64,000 nt of DNA from Alphaproteobacteria bacterium (lineage in GTDB: Bacteria > Pseudomonadota > Alphaproteobacteria > Caulobacterales > Maricaulaceae): positions 23,877 through 87,876 of the forward strand of contig WGNG01000017.1 in the NCBI GenBank assembly GCA_016124675.1, written 5' to 3'. The position numbers were made by a program, and so were the translations under genes. Each line of letters starts with the position of its first letter. The first letter of the stretch is position 1. This document shows, in pieces, positions 9,218-18,523 of this stretch. Under the pieces are notes generated by a model. That model made no database searches, had not been told where the DNA came from, and was given only the letters and a program-made list of their open reading frames with translations.

Positions 9218-10597
9218 ATGGCGCGCGCAGAGACCGTTTATGTCTGTCAGTCCTGCGGCGCCGTGCACGCCAAATGGGCCGGCCGCTGCGACGCCTGCGG
9301 CGCATGGAACTCGCTGGTTGAAGAAGCCTCGTCGAGTGCGCCCATGGGCGGCGGCGCCAAGGCCGCGCCCGCCCGCTCCAGCCGGCGCCCGAAGCTGGAG
9401 CTGGTGGACCTGGGCAGCGAGACGCCCGATCCGCCGCGTCTGGTGACGGGCATCAACGAGCTCGACCGGGTGGCGGGCGGCGGGCTGGTTCCCGGCTCGG
9501 CGATCCTGGTGGGCGGCGATCCGGGGATCGGCAAATCGACCCTGCTGCTGCAGGCGGCTGCGCGCCTGGCGTCATCGGGTGCGTCCACGGTGTACATTTC
9601 GGGCGAAGAAGCTGCAGGCCAGGTGCGCCGGCGCGCACGCAGGCTGGGGCTCGCCGATTCGCCGGTGCGCCTCGCCGCAGAAACCTCTCTGGAAGTGATC
9701 CTGGACGGTCTGCGCAAGGAGAGCCCCGATGTCGCGGTGCTCGACTCGATCCAGACGCTCTGGTCTGACCAGCTGGCCGCTGCGCCGGGCACGGTGGCCC
9801 AGGTGCGCGCCTGCGCCCAGGAGCTGGTGCGCTTCGCCAAGAAGCGCAACACGGTGGTGGTTCTGGTCGGGCACGTGACCAAGGATGGCCAGATCGCGGG
9901 CCCGCGCGTCGTCGAGCACATGGTCGACGCGGTGCTCTATTTTGAAGGCGAGCGCACCCACCAGTTCCGCATTCTGCGCGCGGTCAAGAACCGCTTCGGA
10001 CCGGCTGACGAGATCGGCGTGTTCGAGATGGCCGAGGCGGGCCTGCAGGAAGTGGCCAATCCGTCAGCCCTGTTCCTCGATGGCCGCGGCGCCCACACGT
10101 CGGGCGCGGCGGTGTTCGCCGGCATGGAGGGCACGCGCCCTGTGCTGACCGAGATCCAGGCCCTCGTGGCGCCGGCCGCCTTCGGCACGCCGCGCCGGGC
10201 GGTGGTGGGCTGGGATTCAGGGCGCCTCGCCATGGTGCTGGCCGTGCTGGAAGCGCGATGCGGTCTTGGCTTTGGCGGACGTGACGTTTATCTGAACGTC
10301 GCGGGCGGATTGAAGATCGCCGAGCCTGCGGCGGATCTGGCGGTGGCGGCGGCCTTGATCTCATCTTTCCTCGACGCGCCCCTGCCGGGCGATGGCGTGG
10401 TGTTTGGCGAGATCGCCCTGTCGGGCGATGTCCGCCCGGTCGGGCGTACCGAGGCGCGCCTGAAAGAGGCCGCCAAGCTGGGGTTTGGTCGCGCGCTGGC
10501 GCCGCAGGGCGCAGACGGCGCCGGATTGAAGATTGACAGCGTGGACACCGTTCAGGCGCTCGTGCGCCGGCTCGGCCAGGACGCAGGCCAGGGCTGA
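9218..10597 (+). CDS. radA: DNA repair protein RadA
   Basis: A RecA-related branch-migration helicase for recombination intermediates, 459 residues. It has a four-cysteine zinc finger (Cys 10, 13, 24, 27), Walker A GGDPGIGKST at about 99-108, the RadA-specific KNRFG motif, and a C-terminal Lon-like domain (GGLKIAEPAADLAVAAAL). cvpA starts 14 bp downstream. Confidence 0.96.
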   Translation: MARAETVYVCQSCGAVHAKWAGRCDACGAWNSLVEEASSSAPMGGGAKAAPARSSRRPKLELVDLGSETPDPPRLVTGINELDRVAGGGLVPGSAILVGGDPGIGKSTLLLQAAARLASSGASTVYISGEEAAGQVRRRARRLGLADSPVRLAAETSLEVILDGLRKESPDVAVLDSIQTLWSDQLAAAPGTVAQVRACAQELVRFAKKRNTVVVLVGHVTKDGQIAGPRVVEHMVDAVLYFEGERTHQFRILRAVKNRFGPADEIGVFEMAEAGLQEVANPSALFLDGRGAHTSGAAVFAGMEGTRPVLTEIQALVAPAAFGTPRRAVVGWDSGRLAMVLAVLEARCGLGFGGRDVYLNVAGGLKIAEPAADLAVAAALISSFLDAPLPGDGVVFGEIALSGDVRPVGRTEARLKEAAKLGFGRALAPQGADGAGLKIDSVDTVQALVRRLGQDAGQG

Positions 10598-10611
10598 AGG
10601 GGAGTATCGCC

Positions 10612-11193
10612 ATGGACGCCAGCCTCACCGGATTTGATCTGTTTGCGCTGGTCACCCTGTTCACATCGGGCGTGATGGCGCTGATGCGCGGTTTCGTGCG
10701 CGAGGCGCTGACGGTGACGGCCTTCGTAGCGGCTGCGCTGGCGGCGCTGTGGACGCGCCCCGTCTTCGCCAGCCTGCTGCGCGAGGTGATCACCTCGGAC
10801 ATTCTGGCCAATCTGATCGTCATGGCGGCAGTTTTCCTGCTCGTCTATCTGGCGGTGAGCTTCATCACCAGCTCCCTCCAGAAGGGGGTGAAGAGCGGCG
10901 ATGACGTCACTGTGATCGACCGCGCCGCAGGTTTCGTCTTCGGGCTGGCGCGCGGACTGGTGCTGCTGGGCCTGATGGTTCTGGTGTTCAAGAACACGCT
11001 GCCCGGCGCCGAGCCTTCCTGGCTGGTGCGCTCCCACGCCTACCCGCTGGCGAACGCCACCGCGCAGCTGCTGCAGTCGCTGGCGCCTGAGGGCAGCTGG
11101 GCGCGCAGCGGCGCTGCAGACGGACCGCAGGACGATGTTGACGAGGACGAGTTGGGGCGCCTTATCGAGCGCACACTCGACGGGAGCCGGTGA
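10612..11193 (+). CDS. cvpA: CvpA family membrane protein
   Basis: A 193-residue inner-membrane protein with about four membrane segments in the first 130 residues and a charged acidic tail. The family is named for colicin V production, and its biochemical role is unsettled. It stops 1 bp before the purF ATG, the classical cvpA-purF pairing. GGGGAG precedes the start. Confidence 0.87.
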   Translation: MDASLTGFDLFALVTLFTSGVMALMRGFVREALTVTAFVAAALAALWTRPVFASLLREVITSDILANLIVMAAVFLLVYLAVSFITSSLQKGVKSGDDVTVIDRAAGFVFGLARGLVLLGLMVLVFKNTLPGAEPSWLVRSHAYPLANATAQLLQSLAPEGSWARSGAADGPQDDVDEDELGRLIERTLDGSR

Positions 11194-11194
11194 C

Positions 11195-12661
11195 ATGAGC
11201 TTTCCCTGTCTGACCTATGATGCTGCCAGCGACCGGGCGCGCGAGGAATGCGGCGTGTTCGGCGTGCGCGGCGCTGCCGAGGCTGCGGTGCTCACCGCCT
11301 TCGGCCTGCACGCGCTGCAGCATCGCGGCCAGGAAGCCTGCGGGATCACCAGCTATAGCGCGGGCCGTTTCCACTCCGAACGGCATCTGGGCCTGGTCGG
11401 CGACCATTTCACCGATCCCGCACGCCTGAAGGCGCTGGCGGGTGATATGGCGATCGGGCATGTGCGCTATTCCACCTCCGGCGGCGCGGTGTTGCGCAAT
11501 GTGCAGCCGCTCTACGCCGATGTGCGCGGGGGCGGCGTGGCGCTGGCCCATAACGGCAATCTGACCAATGCCCGCGCGATACGCGATGACCTGGTGGCGG
11601 GCGGCGCGATCTTCCAGTCGACCTCGGACACCGAAGTCATTCTTCAGTTGTCTGCACGCTCGAAGAAGACCAAGGCGGTGGACCGGCTCATCCAGGCGCT
11701 GACCCAGATCGAGGGCGCCTTCGCACTGGTCGGGCTGACCAATGACAAGCTGATCGGCGCGCGCGACCCGCTGGGCATCCGCCCGCTGGTCATGGGCGAG
11801 CTGGACGGGGCGGTGATTTTCGCCAGCGAAACCTGCGCACTGGACATGATCGGCGCGCGGCTGCTGCGCGAGGTGGAGCCTGGCGAAGTGGTCATCGTGT
11901 CGGACGAAGGCATCGAGTCGCGCCGCTACGCGCCGCGCACGCCGGCCCGGCCGTGCGCGTTTGAGTACATTTACTTCGCGCGGCCTGACTCCATCATTGA
12001 CGGTGTGTCCGTGTATGAGGCGCGCAAGCGGATGGGCCGCCGGCTCGCCGAGGAATCGCCCGCCGATATCGACGTGGTGGTGCCCGTGCCGGACTCAGGC
12101 ATGGCCGCGGCGCTCGGTTTTGCGGAAACCATCGGGCGCCCGTTCGATCTGGGGATCATCCGGTCTCACTTTGTCGGACGCACCTTCATCCAGCCGACCC
12201 AGGCCAAGCGCGACCTGGGCGTCCGGCGCAAGCACGCCGCCAACCCCTACGTGCTCAAGGGCAAGCGGGTGCTGCTGATCGACGATTCCATCGTGCGAGG
12301 CACGACATCGAAGAAGATCGTGCGCATGGTGCGCGAGGCCGGCGCGACCGAGGTGCATTTCCGCTCGGCCTGCCCGCCGATCACCCACCCCGATTTCTAC
12401 GGCATCGACATGCCCATGCGTGAGGAGCTGATGGCGGCGAGCCACAATCCCGAGCGCATGCGGGCCATGCTGGAATGCGACTCGTTGGGCTTTTTGTCAG
12501 TGGACGGCCTGTACTGGGCGGTGCGCGGCGAAGCGCGCAATGCGGCGCGGCCGCAGCTCGCAGACCATTACTTTACCGGGGAATACCCGACCCGGCTGGT
12601 GGACCGCGATATGGCGCGTTCCAACAAGGATGAGCAACTCTCGCTTCTGGTGGATGCATGA
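11195..12661 (+). CDS. purF: Amidophosphoribosyltransferase
   Basis: The first committed step of purine synthesis: PRPP plus glutamine to phosphoribosylamine. There are 488 residues. A propeptide of 18 residues precedes the predicted N-terminal nucleophile Cys19 (EECGVFG), as in the Bacillus-type enzyme. The phosphoribosyltransferase motif is VLLIDDSIVRGTTSKK. Of the four cysteines that hold the 4Fe-4S cluster in Bacillus PurF, only the one before FEYIYFARPDS is present; the other sites read HPDFYGID and DHYFTGEYP. ATG at 11195 is chosen over an earlier in-frame start inside cvpA. It overlaps the SDR gene by 4 bp. Confidence 0.95.
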   Translation: MSFPCLTYDAASDRAREECGVFGVRGAAEAAVLTAFGLHALQHRGQEACGITSYSAGRFHSERHLGLVGDHFTDPARLKALAGDMAIGHVRYSTSGGAVLRNVQPLYADVRGGGVALAHNGNLTNARAIRDDLVAGGAIFQSTSDTEVILQLSARSKKTKAVDRLIQALTQIEGAFALVGLTNDKLIGARDPLGIRPLVMGELDGAVIFASETCALDMIGARLLREVEPGEVVIVSDEGIESRRYAPRTPARPCAFEYIYFARPDSIIDGVSVYEARKRMGRRLAEESPADIDVVVPVPDSGMAAALGFAETIGRPFDLGIIRSHFVGRTFIQPTQAKRDLGVRRKHAANPYVLKGKRVLLIDDSIVRGTTSKKIVRMVREAGATEVHFRSACPPITHPDFYGIDMPMREELMAASHNPERMRAMLECDSLGFLSVDGLYWAVRGEARNAARPQLADHYFTGEYPTRLVDRDMARSNKDEQLSLLVDA

Positions 12662-13386
12662 CCCAACATCGCCCGTTTGAGGGCCGCGTGGCGCTGGTGA
12701 CCGGCGCCTCGCGCGGCATCGGCTATGGCGTCGCCCTGGCGCTGGGACGCGCCGGCGCGCATGTGATCGCGACCGCGCGCACGCAAGGCGGGCTGGAAGA
12801 TCTCGACGACGCGATCCGCAAGGCGGGCGGTGCGCCGGCGACCCTCGTGCCCATGGACCTGGCCGCGCCCGACGGCATCGAGAAGCTTGGCGAGGCCGTG
12901 CAGCAACGCTGGGGCAAGCTTGACATCATGGTGGTCAATGCCGGCGTCCTGGGCATGCTGACCCCCGCCGCGCAAATCCCGGCCAAGGTCTGGAACGAGG
13001 TGCTGGCGGTCAATCTGCTGGCGCCGGCGCGCCTGATCCGGGCGTTTGAGCCGCTTCTGAGAGCGTCGGACGCCGGGCGGGCGGTGTTCACCACGTCCGG
13101 GATCGGCAGCCAGCGGTCGCGCGCCTACTGGGCCGCCTACGGGGCGTCGAAGGCCGGGCTGGACGCGCTGGTGAAAAGCTGGGCGCTGGAGCTCCAGGGG
13201 TCCTCGGTCCGCGCCAATCTGCTCGACCCGGGCCGGGTGCGCACGCGCATGCGCGCCAAAGCGGTCCCCGGCGAGGACCCGCAAGGCCTGCCTCACCCTG
13301 ATGACATCGCGCCAGCCTTCCTGGCGCTGTGCCTGCCTGAGGAAACGCGCACCGGCGAGACCATCGACGCGAGCGCCGCAGCCTAG
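12658..13386 (+). CDS. Short-chain dehydrogenase/reductase
   Basis: A 242-residue classical SDR: cofactor loop TGASRGIGYG, NAGVLG and the catalytic YGASK pattern after a serine-rich strand (FTTSGIGSQ). The ATG sits inside the purF stop region (ATGA), so it is co-translated with purF. Substrate unknown. It converges with the metal-sensor-like gene, the two ends overlapping by 4 bp. Confidence 0.87.
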   Translation: MTQHRPFEGRVALVTGASRGIGYGVALALGRAGAHVIATARTQGGLEDLDDAIRKAGGAPATLVPMDLAAPDGIEKLGEAVQQRWGKLDIMVVNAGVLGMLTPAAQIPAKVWNEVLAVNLLAPARLIRAFEPLLRASDAGRAVFTTSGIGSQRSRAYWAAYGASKAGLDALVKSWALELQGSSVRANLLDPGRVRTRMRAKAVPGEDPQGLPHPDDIAPAFLALCLPEETRTGETIDASAAA

Positions 13387-13883
13387 CCCGGCTCGCCGCC
13401 GGCCCGCTCGCGCCGCCGCTCGGGCGGCAGGCGCCGCGGCGACAGGGTCGCCTCGATGGCCTGCTGGCGGGTGGCGGCGTCCATGCCGGCGAGGCTGTCG
13501 AGGATCACCGCTTCGGAGCGCGCTTCAAACCGGGCGCGCGCCGCCCGGGCCGCCTCCGTGGCGGCGCTGGCGGCTGCCGGATCGAAGGGCTCTGCGCGCA
13601 GCGCCGCATAGGCGCGCTCGCGGGCCCGCCACGCGTCACGGCCCAGCTCGCGCAATTCGGGTCCTGCCGCCTGAAACCGCGCGCGCACATCGGCCCGCCG
13701 GTCTTCAGGCAGGGCCTGCATGAAGGCGCGCAGGCTGAATGTAGGGCGCTCGGGCGGAAGCTGCTGCGGCGCCGACGGGGCGGGCGGCGCGTCCAGCCAG
13801 AGCCGGGCATGGGCGCCGATCAGCACGCCATTGAACAATACAGACACGATCAGAAGCACGATCCAGACATTGAACTTATTCAT
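13383..13883 (-). CDS. Periplasmic metal-sensor/resistance-like protein
   Basis: A 166-residue protein with one N-terminal membrane anchor (about 8-27), a Pro-rich linker and an Arg/Ala-rich helical domain (LPEDRRADVRARF, RAARARFEARSEAV). It resembles the heavy-metal-resistance/CpxP-like periplasmic family. It is last in an operon with an anti-sigma factor and an ECF sigma factor, so an envelope-stress or metal-sensing role is inferred. It is coupled to the anti-sigma gene by a 4-bp overlap. Confidence 0.7.
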   Translation of the reverse strand: MNKFNVWIVLLIVSVLFNGVLIGAHARLWLDAPPAPSAPQQLPPERPTFSLRAFMQALPEDRRADVRARFQAAGPELRELGRDAWRARERAYAALRAEPFDPAAASAATEAARAARARFEARSEAVILDSLAGMDAATRQQAIEATLSPRRLPPERRRERAGGEPG

Positions 13884-14287
13884 CGCACGGCCTCCTCAAG
13901 CCAGCCGTTTTCATCCTCGCCAAGCACGGCGAACGCCGGCCCGAACAGCGCTTCGTCGTCCGGCGCCGGGGTGTCTGTTGTGAACCAACCCGCGCCCAGG
14001 CCGATGAGCAAGGCCGCCGCAGCCGCCATCGCCGACCAGCGCGGCGCGGCGTCACGCCGGGCCGGGGCGCTGGCCATCACGGCGCTGAACAAAGAAGGGT
14101 GCGGCGCAGCGGCGCGCGCCAACTCCATGAGATCATTGAGGGCATGAGCCTGCGCCAGCGCGCGGCGCGCCGCGTCGGGATGCGCGGCCATGAAGGCTCC
14201 GGCGGCGGCGCGCTCGGCGGGGGGCCATTGCGTCAGGTCCGGGCCGTACAGCCCCGCCAGATCTTCAAAGCGTCCGGTGGTCATCAT
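13880..14287 (-). CDS. Putative anti-sigma factor
   Basis: A 135-residue protein with a cytoplasmic N-terminal region (FEDLAGLYGPDLTQWPPAER), a single membrane helix near 84-102 and a short acidic periplasmic tail. There is no zinc-binding HXXXCXXC motif. It directly follows the ECF sigma gene, with an overlapping ATGATGA junction, which is why it is called its anti-sigma factor. Two adjacent ATGs (14287, 14284) are possible starts. Confidence 0.7.
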   Translation of the reverse strand: MMTTGRFEDLAGLYGPDLTQWPPAERAAAGAFMAAHPDAARRALAQAHALNDLMELARAAAPHPSLFSAVMASAPARRDAAPRWSAMAAAAALLIGLGAGWFTTDTPAPDDEALFGPAFAVLGEDENGWLEEAVR

Positions 14288-14937
14288 GCCCCGCCTCCTC
14301 TTGCGTCGCTGAGCGCGCCGATCATGTGGGCGGCGTCGTCGAGCAATGCTGTCTTCAGTGTGCGGCGCGCCCGCGCCAGCAGAGATTCGACCGCCTCCTC
14401 GCTGATTTCAAGGATGTCAGCGGCCTCGGCCTGGCTCAGGCCCTGAAAATGGCGCAGCTCCAGTGCGGCGCGCTGACGCTCTGGCAGCGCGGCCACCGCC
14501 GCGCGCACGCGGCTAGCCGCCTGGCTGGCGCCAAGCGCCTGTTCCGCATCCGCATTCAGGTCCGGCGCATCCGGCGCCTCGCCATGCTCGAAGGGCGCTT
14601 CGCGGCGCTTGCGCAGGCGGTCATAACAGGTGTTGAGGGTGATCCGGCCGATCCAGGTCTCGAGCTTCGCCCGCTCCGGATCATAGCCTGATATCTTGCG
14701 CCAGACCTTGATGAACACGTCCTGGGCAGCGTCCTCGGCCTCGCCGGAATCGCGCAGGAGACGCTGGGCGAGGCCGTAAACCATTGGCAGACAGCGCTTT
14801 GTCAGAGCCTCCATCGCCACTCGGTCGCCGCGCGCGACAGCATCGGCCAGCGCGCGGTCGGCGGCCGTGTGCGTCCCGCCTGCCCCGGCTGGAGGGCCGG
14901 AGCGGCCCGGTATCAGGCGCAGGGCGGGACGCGTCAT
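14284..14937 (-). CDS. ECF-type RNA polymerase sigma factor
   Basis: A 217-residue group 4 sigma factor. Region 2 includes AEDAAQDVFIKVWRKISGYDPERAKLETWIGRI with the -10-reading helix. Region 4 includes LPERQRAALELRHFQGLSQAEAADILEISEEAVESLLARARR. The start at 14937 is set by AAGGAG about 8 nt upstream; a longer open frame to 15096 lies within the EF-hand gene. It lies between the EF-hand gene and the anti-sigma gene. Confidence 0.9.
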   Translation of the reverse strand: MTRPALRLIPGRSGPPAGAGGTHTAADRALADAVARGDRVAMEALTKRCLPMVYGLAQRLLRDSGEAEDAAQDVFIKVWRKISGYDPERAKLETWIGRITLNTCYDRLRKRREAPFEHGEAPDAPDLNADAEQALGASQAASRVRAAVAALPERQRAALELRHFQGLSQAEAADILEISEEAVESLLARARRTLKTALLDDAAHMIGALSDARGGGA

Positions 14938-14956
14938 CACGGCTCCTTGACGGGAC

Positions 14957-15493
14957 CTAGCCGCCGCGGCGATAGCCGCGGCCGCGGCCTTCGCCATCGC
15001 CGCGATGCTCGCGCATGTGCTCACGCATCTGTTCCTGCGCGGCGGCGCGTTCCTCAGCGGTGACAACACCATCGCTGTTGGCGTCGGCGCGGTCAAACAT
15101 GGACAGGCCGCGCTCGATGAAGGCGTCGCGGGTCATGTCACGCGGGGCGGTGTCCTCGCCCTGTTGCTCGCGCCAGGCCTGGGCGCGGGGGCTGTTGCGC
15201 ATGCGTTCGAGGCGCGCCCGGTCGGCCGGAGAGGCGTCTTCAATGGTCAGGACGCCATCGTTATTGCGGTCGCGGAAGGTGAATTCTGCGCCGAGAAACT
15301 CAATGAAATCAGCGCGGGAGACGTCCGCTTGCGGGTCGCCGGCCGCGAGCGCCAGCGGGCCGGGACCCCAGGGGCGGTCAGGGCGTTCGGCGGCGGGCGG
15401 CGCGTCCGGATTGATGGAGGCAGCGTCAGCAGCCGAGGCGGCGCCGGCAGTGATCGCGAACGCGGCGATCATAGTCAGGAGCTTGATTTTCAT
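14957..15493 (-). CDS. Secreted EF-hand protein
   Basis: A 178-residue exported protein. A signal peptide (MKIKLLTMIAAFAITAG...) precedes two canonical EF-hand loops, DRNNDGVLTIED and DANSDGVVTAEE, and the C-terminus is rich in Gly, Arg and His. Start 15493 is chosen for its signal peptide and the AGGAAAGG upstream. It lies 19 bp before the ECF sigma gene and is probably first in that operon, suggesting calcium or metal sensing in the periplasm. Confidence 0.82.
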   Translation of the reverse strand: MKIKLLTMIAAFAITAGAASAADAASINPDAPPAAERPDRPWGPGPLALAAGDPQADVSRADFIEFLGAEFTFRDRNNDGVLTIEDASPADRARLERMRNSPRAQAWREQQGEDTAPRDMTRDAFIERGLSMFDRADANSDGVVTAEERAAAQEQMREHMREHRGDGEGRGRGYRRGG

Positions 15494-15579
15494 GCGCGTT
15501 ACCTTTCCTGGCAGGGGTCCCAGCCCCCCTTCTGACCGGTGATACGCAGCGCGCGCCTCCACTCCGTCGCCGCCCGCCG

Positions 15580-18474
15580 CTATCCGCGCGGCGAGGCAGC
15601 AGCCCATGGACCGACACGGGTACGAAATTGGTCCCGCACGGTACATGCATGGCGCTCGATGAGACGAACCAGCGCCTCCATGGAGTCAGAGCCCGCAGAC
15701 CGCGCCAGGCGCGCGGCGAAGGGGGCGCTGGCGCCGGACGGATCGAACCCGTGACCATGGGCGGCGCGGATCAGCTGGGTCACCGCGGTGTAGTCCCCAT
15801 GCGCCGCGATCAGGGCCGCCGCCACGTCCGGCGCCAGATCGCCCGAGGCGGCGAGTGCGGCGAGCGCAGGCGCGGTGCCTGGGTCGGCGCGGCGCCCGGC
15901 GATGAGCTGGGCGGTCTGGGCGATGAACTCGATCTCGATGAGGCCGCCCTCGCGCATCTTGAGGTCCCAGGACGAGCGCGGCGGCTTTTCGCGGGCGAGG
16001 CGCGCGCGCATGTCGGCAGCGTCGGCGCGAATGGTCTGTGCAGGCACGCTTCGGGCGATGGCGGCGGCGACGGCCTCGTCGAGCTGCGTGGCCAGCCCGC
16101 CCTCGGCGACAATGCGGGCGCGGGTCAGAGCCATGCGCTCGAACGTCCAGGCTTCGCCGCTGGCGTAATAAGCGGAGAAGCGCGACAGCTGCACCGCCAG
16201 CGGGCCCTGACTGCCCGACGGGCGCAAGGCCATGTCGACGGGGTAGAGCTCGCCTTCTTCAGTGGGCGCCGACAGGGCCGAAACCAGGCGCTGGGTGAAG
16301 CGGATGAACCAGGTCTCCACCCCCAGCGGCTTGGGGCCGTCTGACGCCTCTGCGTCGGCTTCATAGACCAGCATGAGGTCGAGATCGGAATCCGCTGACA
16401 ATTCGCGCCCGCCGAGCTTGCCCAGGCCCAGCACCGCCCAGCGCCCCGGCGCCGGGCCGTGGCGGCGGGTCATTTCCCTGAGCGCAGCCTCTGCCATCGC
16501 AGCGATGGCGGCGTCGGCGAGCGCGGCGAAGGCGGCGCCGGCCTCGCTGGCGCTGGCGCGTTCGAGCAGGAGCTGGGCGCCGATGCGCAGGCGTTCCTCG
16601 CGCGCGGTGCGCCGGGCCGCATTGAGCGCGTCTTCAAACGGCAGATCAGCGAGCGTGGCGAAGCGCCTGGCGATCAGGTGCGGGGCATCCTCGCGCAGGG
16701 GCCGCACAAAGGCGGGCTCCAGCATCACGTCCAGCAAGGCAGGACGCCGGGCCAGCAATTCGGCCAGGCGCGGAGCGAGGCCGAGGATGACGATCAGCTC
16801 GCGCGCCAGATCCGGCTGGTTGACCAGAAGCGACAGCACCTGCACCCCGCTGGGCAGGCCTTCAAAGAAGGCCGCAAAGCGCGTCAGCGCGGCGTCGGGA
16901 TCGCCCGTGGCGCCGATGGCGGTCACCAGCCTGGGCGCAAAGCGCGCGAACAGCCGGCGCGCCCGCTCGGTGCGCGCGGCGCGCGCCCGCCCCGCCGCCC
17001 AGCCCGACAGGCGCGCCCAGACCTGGGCCGGGTCTTCAAACCCCAGCCGGATCAGGGTGGCGAGGGTGTCCGGCGTCGGCTCGACGCCGGTGAGCACCAG
17101 GCTGCCGGCGTCGGTGGCCAGACTCTCCCCATCCTCGAACTGGGCCGAGAACAGGGCATGCACCTCCTGCAAGCTGGCGCGGATGCGCGCGTCGAAGGCG
17201 GCCAGATCGGCCTCGCCCGAGAGGGCGGCGATGGCGCGCCGGGCGGCGGCGGATTCCGGCAGGGTCTGGCTCTGGGCGTCCTCGACCATCTGGATGCGGT
17301 GCTCGGCATCGCGGAACATGGCGTAGGCGCGCGAGAGCGCCTCGGCCTCGCCTGCCTCGATCAGCCCTTCCCCGGCCAGCGCCGCCAGCGCCTCCAGTGT
17401 CCCCGCCGGGCGCAGGGCGGGCTTGCGGCCGCCGAACACCAGCTGCAGCACCTGGGCGTAGAACTCGATCTCGCGAATGCCGCCGCGCCCGAGCTTGAGA
17501 TCATGACCCGCGGCGCGCACCCTGGAGCGCTCGCCCACCGCCTGGATCTGCTTGGCAAGGCCGCGAATATCCTCCACGGCGGCGAAATCCAGCGCCCGGC
17601 GCCAGATGAAGGGAGTGAGGTCGTCAAGGAAGCCGTCCGCCGCGCGCCGGTCGCCCGCGCACCAGCGCGCCTTGGCGTAGGCGGCGCGCTCCCAGTTCTG
17701 GCCCACCGCCTCGAAATAGCGCCGCGCCATGTCGGCGCTCACCGCCGGGGGCGTAGAGGACGGGTCGGGGCGCAGGCGCAGATCGACGCGGAAGACATAG
17801 CCGTCCGCCGTCACCTCCTGCATCAGGAAGGCGAGCTTCTGGGCCAGGCGATTGAAGCTCTTGGGCCGGTCCTTGCCCTCGGGCGCGCGGGCGATCTCCG
17901 GCTCCCAGGCGATCACCAGATCCACGTCGGAGGAGAAATTGAGGCTGCGCTGGCCATGCTTGCCGAGCGTCAGCACGAAATAGCCCGGCACCGGGTTGGC
18001 GGGGTCAGCGACATCAAACCCGGTGAGGCGCGCCGCCGCCGCCAGAGAGGCCTGCACGCTGGCATCGGCAAAGTCCGACAGGGCGCGCGTCACCGTCTCC
18101 AGCGGCCAGGCGCCGGCGAGATCGGCCAGAGCCACGGTGAGGTGCATGTCCGCCTTGGCCTGGCGAAGGACGCGCAGCACGTCCGTCTCATCCTCCAGCG
18201 CGCCGGCGCCGCGCGCCGCCTCCAGCGCCCCCGCCAGCACGGTTTCCGGCGAGGCCCCGCCCAGCGCCTGCAGCGTGGCGGACCGGCGCGCGGCGGTGCG
18301 CGCCAGATAGGGCGCAGCGGCGAACACGGCGTCGAGAAACGATCCGCCCTGCGTTCCCGCAGCCTCCCACGCCGCAAACGCCTCAGGCGCAATCCGCTCA
18401 CGCCAGCGCGCCGCGCGCGCGGCGTCGGTCATCGGCAAGGTGCGGAAGAGGCGGTGCGGCAGGGGGGCGGTCAT
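15580..18474 (-). CDS. glnE: Glutamine synthetase adenylyltransferase/deadenylase
   Basis: This bifunctional enzyme adds and removes AMP on glutamine synthetase according to PII state. The 964 residues contain two nucleotidyltransferase domains. The N-terminal one has GKHGQRSLNFSSDVDLVI and the C-terminal one GLGKLGGRELSADSDLDLM, with the helical regulatory domain between. ATG 18474 is chosen; a TTG 12 codons earlier is also possible. It sits downstream of the degP and two-component genes, as in rhizobia, but a TetR/SDR cassette intervenes. Confidence 0.95.
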   Translation of the reverse strand: MTAPLPHRLFRTLPMTDAARAARWRERIAPEAFAAWEAAGTQGGSFLDAVFAAAPYLARTAARRSATLQALGGASPETVLAGALEAARGAGALEDETDVLRVLRQAKADMHLTVALADLAGAWPLETVTRALSDFADASVQASLAAAARLTGFDVADPANPVPGYFVLTLGKHGQRSLNFSSDVDLVIAWEPEIARAPEGKDRPKSFNRLAQKLAFLMQEVTADGYVFRVDLRLRPDPSSTPPAVSADMARRYFEAVGQNWERAAYAKARWCAGDRRAADGFLDDLTPFIWRRALDFAAVEDIRGLAKQIQAVGERSRVRAAGHDLKLGRGGIREIEFYAQVLQLVFGGRKPALRPAGTLEALAALAGEGLIEAGEAEALSRAYAMFRDAEHRIQMVEDAQSQTLPESAAARRAIAALSGEADLAAFDARIRASLQEVHALFSAQFEDGESLATDAGSLVLTGVEPTPDTLATLIRLGFEDPAQVWARLSGWAAGRARAARTERARRLFARFAPRLVTAIGATGDPDAALTRFAAFFEGLPSGVQVLSLLVNQPDLARELIVILGLAPRLAELLARRPALLDVMLEPAFVRPLREDAPHLIARRFATLADLPFEDALNAARRTAREERLRIGAQLLLERASASEAGAAFAALADAAIAAMAEAALREMTRRHGPAPGRWAVLGLGKLGGRELSADSDLDLMLVYEADAEASDGPKPLGVETWFIRFTQRLVSALSAPTEEGELYPVDMALRPSGSQGPLAVQLSRFSAYYASGEAWTFERMALTRARIVAEGGLATQLDEAVAAAIARSVPAQTIRADAADMRARLAREKPPRSSWDLKMREGGLIEIEFIAQTAQLIAGRRADPGTAPALAALAASGDLAPDVAAALIAAHGDYTAVTQLIRAAHGHGFDPSGASAPFAARLARSAGSDSMEALVRLIERHACTVRDQFRTRVGPWAAASPRG

Positions 18475-18523
18475 GGGGCGAACCGTGACGCGGTCCGAGG
18501 GAGAGGGCAAGGCGGGGAAGCGC

